The notes under the pieces are model-generated. The model did not search any database. It saw nothing but the letters and a program-made list of their open reading frames with translations, and was not told where the DNA came from. A program made the translations under genes and the position numbers. A stretch of DNA of 28,500 bases from Tubiluchus corallicola. Lineage: Eukaryota; Priapulida; Priapulimorpha; Priapulimorphida; Tubiluchidae. The DNA lies in assembly GCA_030141605.1 (NCBI GenBank), contig JAQGDQ010000639.1:1-28500 (forward strand), in the 5' to 3' direction. Of this stretch, positions 10,863 through 20,354 are shown one piece after another (position 1 is the stretch's first letter; each line of letters opens with the position of its first letter).

Positions 10863-11016
10863 GAGATAGACACACACGCATGCACGCACACGCGCACGCG
10901 CACGCGCACGCGCACACGCACACGCACACACACACACACACACACACAGAGAAAGAGAGAGAGAGAGGAAGAGAGAGACAGAGAGAGAGAGAGAGAGGGG
11001 GGAAGAGGAAGAGAGT
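10697..11016. repeat. GA / CA / CGCA compound microsatellite with Z-DNA potential
   Basis: GA-rich flanks (10697-10830 and 10949-11016) surround (CA)n at 10832-10861 and a second block at 10870-10948. That block alternates purine and pyrimidine without a break for 79 bases, including CGCACGCGCACGCG. Alternating CG/CA of this length is the classic sequence for left-handed Z-DNA. Confidence 0.95.
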
Positions 11017-11019
11017 TGC

Positions 11020-12120
11020 ATATTTGAAATGTATTTAAACTTATTTTGTACAAAAGACATGTCGAAATGCAGATGTGTTGTTGCTGTGCTTTACTTTTGA
11101 ACGCATAAACAACTACTTTAACGATAAAATTTAGATGTATTAGATTTTATTATTGTTTGAAACCACATTACGGAATTTTCAGTAAAGATGTGAAGTAGGT
11201 TTTTTACTACAACATGACGTATTACGAGGTTTGAAGAATCGCACGATTATTTAAATGTTTCTGCTCTATAGATAATTTTAATATAATATTCGTTTGCAAA
11301 CATTGAAGGTAGGTCTATAATAGTTAAATATTGACAGTTTCATTTTAGAAGTTTCAGCTTCGATTTTAAGAAGCAGAAGATCAGGCCCACTATAGGCCCT
11401 TGTGTAGAAATATACAAACGTGGTACTCACTAAGCCTACTCGCCACCTACCAGCCAATAATAGTAAACTTCAAGCTTAATTTGAAATAATTTGAAGTCTT
11501 TTTGCACAATGTGTATCAGAAATTTGAGGCATTTGTTGTTGGTATATAATGAACAGAATTTTGTTAATATGGTTGTGTTATTATTAATATTATTATTATT
11601 ATTATTGTATATGAAATGCCTCGTAGATATAGTAACTATAATAGAAAGTAGGTCTAGTTAAAGTATCTTTTTTGCGCTAACGTTTTTTTAATATTTTATG
11701 TCACGTGACACCAACATGTGTGACATCACAAAAAGAAGCCAGCATGTTTTAAAATGCATAATAATTTCCGGTTGCTATAAACATCACAAAAGATTTTTAG
11801 AAGAAATTTTTAAGTAGACAAATATGTTTCTTATATTGTTTTCGGATTGTGTTTATGACGACTCCTATCTAGGAAAAAGCTTAATTGTTTGTTTTGCTTG
11901 TTTATCGTTCGTTGTAATAATCTGATGATTTTTTATTGAGTAATTTATTGCCGAGAAATTTGAAAAGTCGTTTAGTCTGTGGTTTGTCAATGTGCTTCTG
12001 CATTTTATACAGGGCGCAAAATTATAATAAAAATGATCTCTGTATCTTTATGTGTATGCATATCTGTTGTTTGTGTTTCTTTGTACAGCAAACTTATTTT
12101 GCGTTTGATTTAAAACGTCT
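11020..12120. other. AT-rich intergenic sequence
   Basis: Apart from a short (TTA)n run near 11581-11607, no repeat, exon or RNA gene was recognised. An ORF of 62 codons at 11936-12124 has no motif. Confidence 0.5.
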
Positions 12121-12124
12121 TTGA

Positions 12125-12512
12125 AAAATGTGAGAAGAGAAAACGAGAAGAAATGTGAGAAGGGGAAACAGAAGAAGGAAGAGAAAAAGAGAGAAAGAGA
12201 GAGAAAGAGAGAAAGGGAGAGAGAGAGGGACAAAAATAAAGAGACACAGAGAGAGGAGAGAGAGAAGGGAGAAAGAGGGAGAGAGGGTAGGAAAGAGAGA
12301 CAGAAAGAGACAGAGAAAAAGTGAAAGTGGGGGATAGAGACAGTGAGTGAGAGAGAGAGAGAGTTGAGAGACAAAGAGAGAGAGAAAGAGAGAGAGAGGG
12401 ACAAAAATAAAAAGACACAGAGAGAGGAGAGAGAGAGAGAAGGGAGAAAGAGGGGGAGAGAGGAAGCACAGAGAGAGAGGGGAGAGAGAGAGACAAAGAA
12501 AGAAATAACGAA
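12125..12512. repeat. Imperfect GA-rich tract with an internal duplication
   Basis: A homopurine-rich tract. The segment AGGGACAAAAATAAAGAGACACAGAGAGAGG-like around 12227-12257 returns almost unchanged at 12399-12430 (AGGGACAAAAATAAAAAGACACAG), so part of the tract was duplicated with a period of about 172 bp. The overlapping open frames on both strands reflect the simple composition. Confidence 0.9.
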
Positions 12513-12519
12513 GTGAGAA

Positions 12520-12965
12520 AAGCAACGTTTACACAAAAAACACAAGCTTACAGTCCTAATTGACCATACACAAGCTGATAATGCTTCTATTTCTAAGATT
12601 AATAGAGAGATCAAAAGAAGCAGTCAATATGTTTATAGCACAATTTACGAAAAACACTGAGCTGACAGAACCGAATGCATCATATTTGGCTAACAAACCA
12701 AATTATGCTAACCGGTTGCCAAAAAAAGGAGAAGAAATTTTAAGGTTTTTTCACGCCAAACTTTGCGAAAGTCATATGAATAAAGAACATCCTATCGCTG
12801 TTATGTTTGTTTTAGCAGAAAGTAGATGCCGCCACCATCCAGTCAATATGCAGGCAAAATACTGTGGTTTGTTGCATGTATTGATAGTCCATTTCCTATT
12901 TGTAAAATTTATATTACACATTGTTAATATCGCTAAAGTAAAGTTTTAAAAACAAGCAAGATGAA
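12520..12965. other. Intergenic sequence with an unconvincing 129-codon frame
   Basis: A + strand frame at 12560-12949 is open for 129 codons. It has no recognisable domain, no clear splice sites and a composition typical of translated AT-rich DNA, so I do not call it a gene. Confidence 0.4.
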
Positions 12966-12969
12966 ACCA

Positions 12970-13575
12970 TATTTTACACAAAACGAACTAATTGGTAAAA
13001 AATCATAAAATATGTGTTGATGCCAGAAAACTGTGGAAAAATGAATTGTGCATTCATAAAGGTCTCGCCCAATATCTTTGTAGTACGCATTTCTCCCACC
13101 AGATGTCATTGCTTGGTTGCATTTTACAATAATTGCAAAAACTAAAGTCACAAAAGGTGTGTAGAGGTCAGAAAAGTGTGCAAAAATGAATTGAATTGTG
13201 CATCCACAAATGTCTTATTCAACATCTTCATAGTACGCATTTCACACACCAGGTGGCGCTGATTGATTGCATTTTACAATAATAAGGAGAACTAAAATCA
13301 TAAAAAACATGTAGGGGATAGAAAACTGTGTAAAAATAATTTGTGCGTCCACAAATGTCTTATTAAATATCTTCATAGTACGATTTCACCCACCAGGTGT
13401 CATTGCTTAGTTGCATTTTACAGAAATCAGGAAGCCTAAAAACATTCATAATAAAATGTGTAGCGGTCAGACGACTGTGTAAAAATGAATTGAAAAGTGC
13501 ATTCACGAAAGTCTCATCCAATATCTTCATAGTACGTATTTCACCCACCAGATGTCGTTGCTTGGTTGCATTTTT
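12970..13575. repeat. ~150-bp tandem repeat, four diverged units
   Basis: The string AGTACGCATTTC (or a close variant), followed by CCACCAGATGTC and TTGGTTGCATTTTAC, recurs near 13081, 13232, 13377 and 13532, spaced 146-155 bp. Each unit also contains a GAAAACTGTGTAAAAATGAATT segment. The array ends about 240 bp beyond the stop codon of gene A. Confidence 0.9.
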
Positions 13576-13649
13576 AATTGAAACTGAATCTTGGAATGTT
13601 CATTGTTTTCCCCGACAAAATTATGTTCATCCCTTTAGTGACATGAGCG

Positions 13650-13655
13650 TTTATT
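13650..13655 (-). terminator. Candidate polyadenylation signal of gene A
   Basis: AATAAA on the - strand, about 155 nt after the gene A stop codon, the first such hexamer downstream. Confidence 0.5.
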
Positions 13656-13810
13656 TTCGTGATAACTTCTCGCACTGCATTTTACCTGTTCCTTATCCTT
13701 GCTTGTTCGTTCACTTCATGAAATTGTTCATTGATTACATTTTGTTCTTGTCGATAAATACTGTGTATCGTACTTTGTTGAGGCATTTGTATGTGCATTG
13801 TTCTTTAATC

Positions 13811-15219
13811 TTACTGGTTAGGAGTTTGGTCATTGTTCATTGGGTTGTCTTGCATACTCATCATATCAGTCTCCTGATTGTTCATTGTCATTGTATTTTG
13901 CATTGGTCTTTGATCATTGCGCATTGCACTTCGTTGCATATTTGTTTTACTGTTTTCGTAACTGCTCATTGTCATTGTATTTTGCTGCATTGGGTCACCG
14001 TCATTGCTCATTGAATTGTCTTGCATACTTATCACATGAGGCCCACGATTGTTCGTTATCATTGTGTTTTGCATTGGACCATAATCATTGTTCAATGCAC
14101 CTCCTTGCATACTTATTTCACTGTTTTCATAATTGTTCATTGTCATTGTGTTTTGCATTGGACCATAATCATTGTTCAATGCACCTCCTTGCATACTTAT
14201 TTCACTGTTTTCATAATTGTTCATTGTCATTGTGTTTTGCATTGGACCATAATCATTGCTCATTGCACTTCCTTGCATACCTATCTCACTGTTTTCATAA
14301 TTGCTCATTGTCATTGTGTTTTGCATTGGCCTTTGATCATTGCTCATTGCACTTCCTTGCATACTTATCTCACTGTTTTCATAATTGCTCATTGTCATTG
14401 TGTTTTGCATTGGCCTTTGATCATTGCTCATTGCACTTCCTTGCATACTTATTCCACTGTTTTCATAATTGCTCATTGTCATTACATTTTGCTGCATTGG
14501 GTCATCATCATTGTTCATTGGGTTGGGTTGCACACTCATCACACCAAACCTTGGCCGACTTGTTACCAATGAGATCAGTGGACCTTCATTCCTAATAGCT
14601 TCTGGATGCATAATGTTCATCCTTCCTCTACCATGTCCGATGCTCATCACACTCCATTGACGGTCCGTTGGGTTTTGTTGCAAACTGGTCCTTTCGGTTG
14701 GATCCACGGCCATCACACTTTGTCCCATTGGATCATCCGGGGGGTTTATCATTCTTGCTGGTGGCATACTTCGGTTTGACGCCAAGCGGTATTCTTCCAA
14801 GGTCATGCTAATTCCATCCATCGTTCCTCTTTTTATACTTTCCTCACCAGCTGAATCAGAAGCATCTAAGTCCTCCTGAGGTTCGTGTAAGTGTCCATTG
14901 TTCTCTTTTTCCACGAGATTTTCAGATGAAGCCAGATCTTCGATACGGTCCACAAGTGACTCAGTTCTTTCAGCTGCAAACTCAGAATTGAAGCCATCCA
15001 AATGTTTGATCGCGGTTCCCTCGTCGTCTTCTATGTGTTTCGAAACTTTTTTCGAGTTGAAACGTTCTGGTTTTCCAAGGTCCACAATAGCGTTTTCTTC
15101 TTGCTGTCTTGTCAGTATTTCTGAGCCTATCGGTTGAAGGTTTTTTTCCTTAAAATGCTTCGTTTTGGTCTGAGTAGACAAGATGTAATCTTCTTTCAGT
15201 TTGTCAATACGTCCAATAG
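13811..15219 (-). CDS. Gene A, terminal exon: secreted Met/Asn/Gln-rich repeat protein
   Basis: Unrecognised gene. The acceptor (TTGTTATAG) ends at 15220 and the exon starts in phase 1, so G from the signal exon plus CT gives Ala. With the signal exon at 16625-16691 the protein has 491 residues. Residues 23-155 are charged and mostly helical-looking (DKLKED, LVDRIEDLASSENLVEKENN), with a dibasic IKR at 151-153 that could be a processing site. Residues about 183-266 hold degenerate Met-rich repeats. Residues 267-491 are eight 28-residue repeats: NTMTMSNYENSEISMQ, then a Gly, then SAMSNDQRPMQ-like sequence, about five Met per unit; the sixth unit is one residue longer. The stop is TAA at 13811-13813. 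There are no Cys-rich folds or enzyme motifs. A structural extracellular role is inferred from the signal peptide and composition. The open + strand frames are shadows. Confidence 0.8.
13814..14488 (-). repeat. 84-bp coding tandem repeat, eight units
   Basis: Eight units of 84 bp (one of 87) encode the 28-residue repeats at the C-terminus of gene A. Units 4 and 5 are identical in protein and nearly so in DNA, showing recent duplication or gene conversion, while units 6-8 nearest the stop are the most diverged. Confidence 0.9.
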
Positions 15220-15339
15220 CTATAACAAATGTAAAGTTTAATTTATTGAAATATTTATCTAACATTTAATATTAATGGATTTAATATTTAATGGTGAAGT
15301 TTCGACTTGTTCTTTCTATAATCTTTCTCATAAAACCAT

Positions 15340-15414
15340 TTCATCAACAACGTTGTTATTGTCATCATAATTAACATTACTGTTGTCATCACTGTCATTA
15401 GAGTCGTCATCGTT

Positions 15415-15456
<42 letters not shown>

Positions 15457-15700
15457 GTCATCATGATCAGCATCATTGCCAATAACAATTCCGTCATCAT
15501 AATCCTACTCTGCCTCCTCCTCCGAGCAGTCTTCTTCCTTCTCCACCTCTTCACCCTCCTCCTCCTCCTCCTCCTCATCATCATCATCATCAGCAGCAGC
15601 AGCAGCATTATCATAATCGTCATCATAATCGTCGTCATCGTCATCATCATTAGCATCAATGTCATCATCATTTTATTGTCGTAATTCTGATCAGTATCAT
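15340..15700. repeat. (ATC)n / CTC-rich trinucleotide microsatellite in gene A intron
   Basis: CAT/ATC runs (longest at about 15414-15454), a CTC-CCT-rich block at 15506-15572 and a CAG run near 15590-15606. All lie between the last signal-exon copy and the terminal exon of gene A, so they are read as intronic. The Met- and Ser-rich frames here are repeat products. Confidence 0.85.
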
Positions 15701-15792
15701 TATCATCTTTGCCATCAAAAGTATCAACAGCATCGTCATCGTCATAATTATCAGCAGCAACAGAAACTGCATCTTATACAGAAAAAACTTAC

Positions 15793-15862
15793 CATTGTCA
15801 GAAACTTGTCCCAGAAACAAGCCTAACAGGAGTAGAAAGGCAACAAATTTTAAAGTCATCAT
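15793..15862 (-). CDS. Gene A signal-exon copy 5 (most 3')
   Basis: Encodes Met-Met-Thr then LKFVAFLLLLGLFLGQVSDN and ends in phase 1 at a GTAAG donor (intron starts 15792). It differs from copy 1 by V-to-F-type changes and Ala-to-Asp just before the donor, which would weaken the signal-peptidase site. It is the copy nearest the terminal exon. Whether it is used as an alternative first exon is unknown. Confidence 0.5.
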
Positions 15863-16046
15863 TATCATAATCGTCATCATCATCGTCGCCATCGTCATCA
15901 TCATTAGCATCAATGTCATCATCATTTTATCGTCGTAATTCTGTTCAGTATCAATGTTATCATTGCCATCAAAAGTATCAACAGCATCGTCATCGACATA
16001 ATTATCAGCAGCAACAGCAGCTGCATCTTATGGAGAAAAAGCTTAC

Positions 16047-16116
16047 CATTGGCAGAAACTTGGCCCAGAAAAAAGCCTAACAGAAGCAGAAAAGCAACTA
16101 ATTTTGACGTCATCAT
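16047..16116 (-). CDS. Gene A signal-exon copy 4
   Basis: Encodes MMTSKLVAFLLLLGFFLGQV-SAN followed by a phase-1 GTAAG donor at 16046. The reading frame is intact, with one L-to-F change in the hydrophobic core. It lies 254 bp from copies 3 and 5, so these three copies arose from a 254-bp tandem duplication. Confidence 0.5.
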
Positions 16117-16300
16117 TATCATAATAGTCATCATCATCGTCGCCATCGTCATCATCATTAGCATCAATGTCATCATCATTTTATCGTCGTAATTCTGATC
16201 AGTATCATTGTTATCATTGCCATCAAAAGCATCAACAGCATCGTCATCGACATAATTATCAGCAGCAACAGCAACTGCATCTTATGCAGAAAAATCTTAC

Positions 16301-16370
16301 CATTGGCAGAAACTTGTCCCAGAAACAAGCCTAACAGGAGCAGAAAGGCAACTAATTTTAAAGTCATCAT
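16301..16370 (-). CDS. Gene A signal-exon copy 3
   Basis: Encodes MMTLKLVAFLLLLGLFLGQ-VSAN with a phase-1 GTAAG donor at 16300. The hydrophobic core is identical to that of copy 1. Start, core, cleavage region and donor are all preserved. Confidence 0.5.
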
Positions 16371-16459
16371 TATCATAATCGTCATCATCATCGTCGTCAT
16401 CGTCATCGCCATAATTATCAGAAACAACAGCAACTCCATCTTATGGAGAAAAAACTTAC

Positions 16460-16529
16460 CATTGGCAGAAACTTGTCCCACAAACAAGCCTAACAGAAGT
16501 AGAAAGGCAACTAATTTTGAAGTCATCAT
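16460..16529 (-). CDS. Gene A signal-exon copy 2
   Basis: Encodes MMTSKLVAFLLLLGLFVGQ-VSAN with a phase-1 GTAAG donor at 16459. It lies 165 bp downstream of copy 1 and 159 bp upstream of copy 3, both multiples of three, so copies 1-3 share one reading frame. Confidence 0.5.
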
Positions 16530-16624
16530 TATCATAATCGTCATCATCATCGTCGTCATCGTCATCGTCATCATTATAATTATCAGCAACAACAGCAACT
16601 CCATCTTACGGAGAAAAATCTTAC

Positions 16625-16691
16625 CATTGGCAGAAACTTGTCCCAGAAACAAGCCTAACAGAAGCAAAAAGGCAACCAATTTTGAACTCAT
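16625..16691 (-). CDS. Gene A first coding exon: signal peptide (copy 1)
   Basis: Sixty-seven bases from ATG (16691-16689) encode Met-Ser and then SKLVAFLLLLGLFLGQVSA-Asn, a textbook secretory signal peptide with cleavage likely after SA. The exon ends ATG|GTAAG in phase 1, matching the terminal-exon acceptor at 15220. This copy is chosen as the main start because it is nearest the TATA box, has unique 5' sequence rather than a microsatellite upstream, and uses a single Met. Four further near-identical copies follow inside the intron. Confidence 0.75.
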
Positions 16692-17080
16692 CTTTCGTCT
16701 GTTCAAACTTCACAAAATGTTTGTGATTATTACACACACTATAGTGATTACAAGTTACTAAAACTCGACTTCTCAAACTAGTTACAAGTTCATATCATGT
16801 GTGTGTTTAACCAAAACTCACCTCTCCAATCATGCCCAACATTTTGTTGAGATTTATACATTTCGTACGCCACGCTTGTGTTAGTTCTAGGAGGAACTAG
16901 CAAAAACGTCTTCCGTGTTTTGCAGGTTTTAATCAAACAAATCTCGCACGCGTTACCCTTTGTGTAGCTTTTTCTTAGAAAACTATCTCCTCATCTGTTG
17001 CTCTCTTGTTTTCACGAGGCATCGTCGAGGTTTTCGAACTTTATTGAACTTTCGAACTTCATGGCTGGTCAAGCAACTCC

Positions 17081-17088
17081 TTTATAAA
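17081..17088 (-). promoter_or_regulatory. Candidate TATA box of gene A
   Basis: On the - strand TGTTTATAAAGGAG fits a TATA box and would place transcription start near 17050, about 360 nt before the gene A ATG. The same box and surroundings recur at 23132-23139 upstream of gene B, which supports function. A GAG|GTGAGT donor near 16817 could mean an intron within the 5' UTR. Confidence 0.45.
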
Positions 17089-17610
17089 CACAACTTACAA
17101 CAGAATCAACTTCTTTCTCAGTAGGATGTTACAGCCAACAAACTAAATTAAATTTTGCAAAATTTCAACTTACTAAATAAGAACAAAAAACAAAAAGAAC
17201 AACAGAAAAGTTTTGGTTACTCGCTTGCATAGTTTTTCCTCCCAACTGCCTCGATATGTCACTTATAACGCTAATTACTGTTGTCGTGGAATCCGTTTTT
17301 GATGAATATGTCATTTAGAACACTCCCTCAATCATCGCTTCACCATCGGACCATTTGTTGTTGTCATAGGATCCGTGTTATCGTAAAAATTTGGAATGCG
17401 GAGTAATTCTTTTGTGTCGTCACAACACAAAACTGACGAAAAACTTATTACATGAAATGCGAGAACGAGAAAAACGTCACGGCGAAGTAAACGGCTTCAT
17501 AGAGCTACTTCCAGCAGCCCAAAACGAACGGGTTATATTTTCCTTCAGTCTCGTACTCCAGACCTTTACGTCAGTTCCCAGAAACCAAGCTGATAATACA
17601 TAACTACACT

Positions 17611-17745
17611 TGGCGAGGATAAATAACCGAGTGGTCACGGTATGCGCTAGCAATTAAAGTTAAGTAACAGTGAGAATGGACAGCGAATGGGTGGTATCCT
17701 CCTGGATTGGATGCTAGCTGGTTTGACACACCTCGAGGCTGTTGA
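17611..17745 (+). repeat. Possible tRNA-derived SINE segment
   Basis: AGGATAAATAACCGAGTGGTCACGG resembles the A box of Ser/Leu tRNAs (consensus TGGCNNAGTGG), and GGTTTGACACACC near 17730 resembles a B box, though the spacing of about 95 bp is long. A small hairpin, CACCTC with GAGGTG, follows. It recurs at 23675-23810 as part of the spacer duplication. No intact tRNA can be folded. Confidence 0.3.
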
Positions 17746-18004
17746 GGTGCAACGTTTTTATATCTGAATGTGACCATAACGAGGAATGTTGAGGTAATTC
17801 AGTAATTACGAGGAATTCAGTAAGTCATCTTTGATGATTATTCTTAATAATAAGCAAGGATCCGGTCGCGCCACAACCATGAGGATTATGTTGGTCTTGT
17901 CTGTTAATGATGTTGATGATGAATTCCAGCATATAAACTTTTGAAAAATATTTCGATGACGTTGTTAGCTGATATTTTTATATATGCTACAGTATAAATA
18001 CCAA

Positions 18005-18600
18005 ACACTTTATTATTATGAAAATTAAAGGAAAGGTCAAGCCTTCTGGGAAGTTTCAATGTTTGTGAAAAGTGCTAGAAAGATCCAGTAATAAGATCGT
18101 GTAATCAGTAAAATCACGTTAAAGTCACGATCACTTCATGCTTGGACGCCTGTAATAAGTTTTTACAAAAAAAAAATTAGATAGCTAATTTTGTAAAATG
18201 TTGGGTGAATATTAGTTAAGCTGCAGAAGTTTCTTTGTTATATTCTTCTAAGTTTAAGTGATAACAGTAAAATAAACCCAACATACTGAGTGACTTGTTC
18301 CTTCCTTTAGCACACCACAAACAGCTTAAGAGATAACAGTAAAATAAACCCAACATACTGAGAAACTTGTCCTTTCCTTTAGCACACCACAAACAGTTTA
18401 AGTGATAATAGTAAAATAAACCCAACATACTGAGTGACTTGTTCCTTCCTTTAGCACGCTACAAACAGTTTAAGTGATAACAGTTAAATAAACCCAACAT
18501 GCAAAGTGACTTGTTCTTTCCTTTAGCACACCACAAACAGTTTAAGTGATAACAGTAAAATAAACCCAACATACTGTGTGACTTGTTCTTTCCTGTAACA
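18005..18600 (-). mobile_element. Minisatellite-bearing dispersed element, deleted copy
   Basis: On the - strand this shows the 72-bp minisatellite (about five units, 18250-18600), a shortened linker, and the tail shared with 2040-3510 and 24055-24665. The 162-bp module is reduced to the end of one unit (AAAGTCACGATCACTTCATGCTTGG at about 18119). Confidence 0.6.
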
Positions 18601-18618
18601 ATCAGTCGTGGTTTGTCG

Positions 18619-19499
18619 CTAGGGGTTTAAATCTATTAAAACAAAATTGTTTTTCCTCAAACCCAATGCTCTCAGCACGTTTCTTGGAGTTTGGTCTCTC
18701 TCGGCGGTGGCTCTCGGTATTTGTCCCTGGTTTGTTTCACTGCCTTGCAACCGTCCTTGTCGAACTGATGTAGATCTTTGCTGACTTCTAGTAGAAGTTG
18801 TTGATCTCTGTCTTGAGCTTCTCTCGCTTTTTTCTGCAGCTTCTACAGCAGCTGATCCATCATCGTCATCGTCGTCATTGTCATCATCATCGGCGTCATC
18901 ATCATCATCACCGTTGCTACCATCACCACCATCGATACGATTGTTACTGCTATCAACACCATTGTTGGCTATGTCATTAGACCTGTTACCATTACTCTCG
19001 CTCTCTTTGCTGTCATCATTGCCGTCGCCACTGTCATCATCATCGACAGTATCAGTGTCACTACCATCTTTACTTGAACTAGGGCCACCATCGTCTTCGG
19101 TATTATCAGAATCATTGTTAGAGCTGCCAGCATTGTTAGTATTAACACCATTGTTATCAACATCTTCAATTGTTTGACGTTTATGTCTTGTGATTGTGTT
19201 GGTAGTTATTGAATTTCTGTTCATGTTGCTTCGTAGTTGCAGTGCTTTCAACAGTTCAGCACCAAATTTAGTCTTTAGCCGACGTTTAGTCGTGAATTTC
19301 TTCAGTTCTAATGTGTGCTCACGTCTGCCTGGCAACACTGGTAAATTAGCAGTGGAATACGGCGTTTCGGAAAAGGTCTTCCTTTCTACTGGGTGACGCC
19401 CCATTGTCAGAGATGGGGACTCTTTGGACTCGGCTTTTGAGTCGAGGGTGTAACTATGAATTTTGTGGTATTCCTTACGAAGTGGTGCAGATTGGAGAA
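18619..19499 (-). CDS. Gene B, terminal exon: secreted Asp-rich protein with furin site
   Basis: Unrecognised gene. The acceptor (TTTTTTGTAG) ends at 19500; in phase 1, G plus TT gives Val. Joined to 21625-21697 the protein has 317 residues. Residues 25-132 are basic with several dibasic sites (GRR at 82-84, TKRR at 95-98) and end in RHKR (129-132), a strong furin-type cleavage motif. Residues 133-238 are acidic and rich in Asp, Asn, Ser and Gly, with DDDDD runs at about 222-238. Residues 239-285 are a Ser/Thr/Arg/Gln-rich linker. Residues 287-308 are one copy of the 22-residue basic unit (ATAERDQTP, then NVLRALGLRKN), followed by NFVLIDLNP and TAG. Linker and unit match gene C closely, so B and C are paralogues. 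An extracellular matrix, adhesive or peptide-precursor role is possible; composition does not decide. Confidence 0.82.
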
Positions 19500-19504
19500 C
19501 TACA

Positions 19505-20340
19505 AAAAAGAAATAATAATAAAGACAAAAACCAATCACACTCAACTATCAGTTTATGAAGCACTTAGGTTAATAGTAAAAAATATAATGAAAACAAGCT
19601 TTTATCAAGTAAATGAAAATTACAAAACATTACAACAGATTTAAAGATTAAGACAGGATGATTTTTCATATACTACCCCATTGTCAAATCCTATAAAATT
19701 AACACAATTAGTACTGTAAATGCGTTTCTGATAATTAAATAATCAAAAACTTAATTAGCGGTGAACGAGCCCAACAGTGGATGACATCACAAACTAACAT
19801 AATTTTTAACCGCAAAAATATTCCACAAGCGAGTTGCACGTGTGTGTGAAAGAGAAAATTGAAGTACAGTGCCACTGTAAGATATTTAGTGTGTTGTACT
19901 AAAACTAGGCAAGTTTAAGTTAAAAATTCAAATTTCAAATTTACCGCTGTGCTCACGCATGAACGTGTGTAGTTCATCAGAAACTAGCACATCTGAACGG
20001 AGAGGTACAGCACCTGTTTTTATGCAATGCGCTTCCGAAATGCATGTTGCTAGTGCCCGTCTATCTAGCGAATGATGAAACGCGAGCAACACTGAAGAAC
20101 TAGTGGCGCGAACGTGAAATTGTGTTTGTGTGGTAATAATTCTTTCACATAAGTCATTTTCGAAAAAAAATGTTTGTTTACTTTCAATATTTTAAAGAGA
20201 AGATTGTTTCGACATACAGTTAGGATTGGACCCGGTTTTGCTTTAAAAGCTGCAAAGTGCTTAGATAAAGGAAACAAATTTTAAACTAGAGGGCGATCAA
20301 CAGATGTGCAGACCATCGCTCTTACATTAAGACATAAAAA
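19505..20340. other. Gene B intron, unique part
   Basis: Intron sequence between the signal exon and the terminal exon. It is AT-rich, and no exon or repeat was recognised in this part. Confidence 0.6.
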
Positions 20341-20354
20341 CTTGTTTTAACTGA

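Larger units (their letters stand above)
17038..18600. repeat. Duplicated intergenic spacer, copy 1 (between genes A and B)
   Basis: From TTCGAACTTCATGGCTGG at 17051 through the TATA box, two TCC-GTTTTT/GTGTT promoter-like blocks, the tRNA-like segment at 17611 and the minisatellite element at 18005-18600, the order and most of the sequence match 23090-24665 in the same orientation. Identity is high by eye, with indels; this copy has lost most of the linker and the 162-bp module of the element. Confidence 0.9.

Noticed and set aside
12560-12949. 129-codon + strand frame
   Set aside because: No homology that I recognise, no start context or splice sites, AT-driven composition.
13840-14595. 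Plus-strand frames with CSLSLCFALDHNHC-like repeats
   Set aside because: Antisense shadow of the 84-bp coding repeat of gene A, whose - strand frame has an acceptor, phase match and signal exon.
17391-17603. 70-codon frame in spacer copy 1
   Set aside because: The duplicate spacer at 23.5 kb has indels in the same stretch, so the frame is not conserved.
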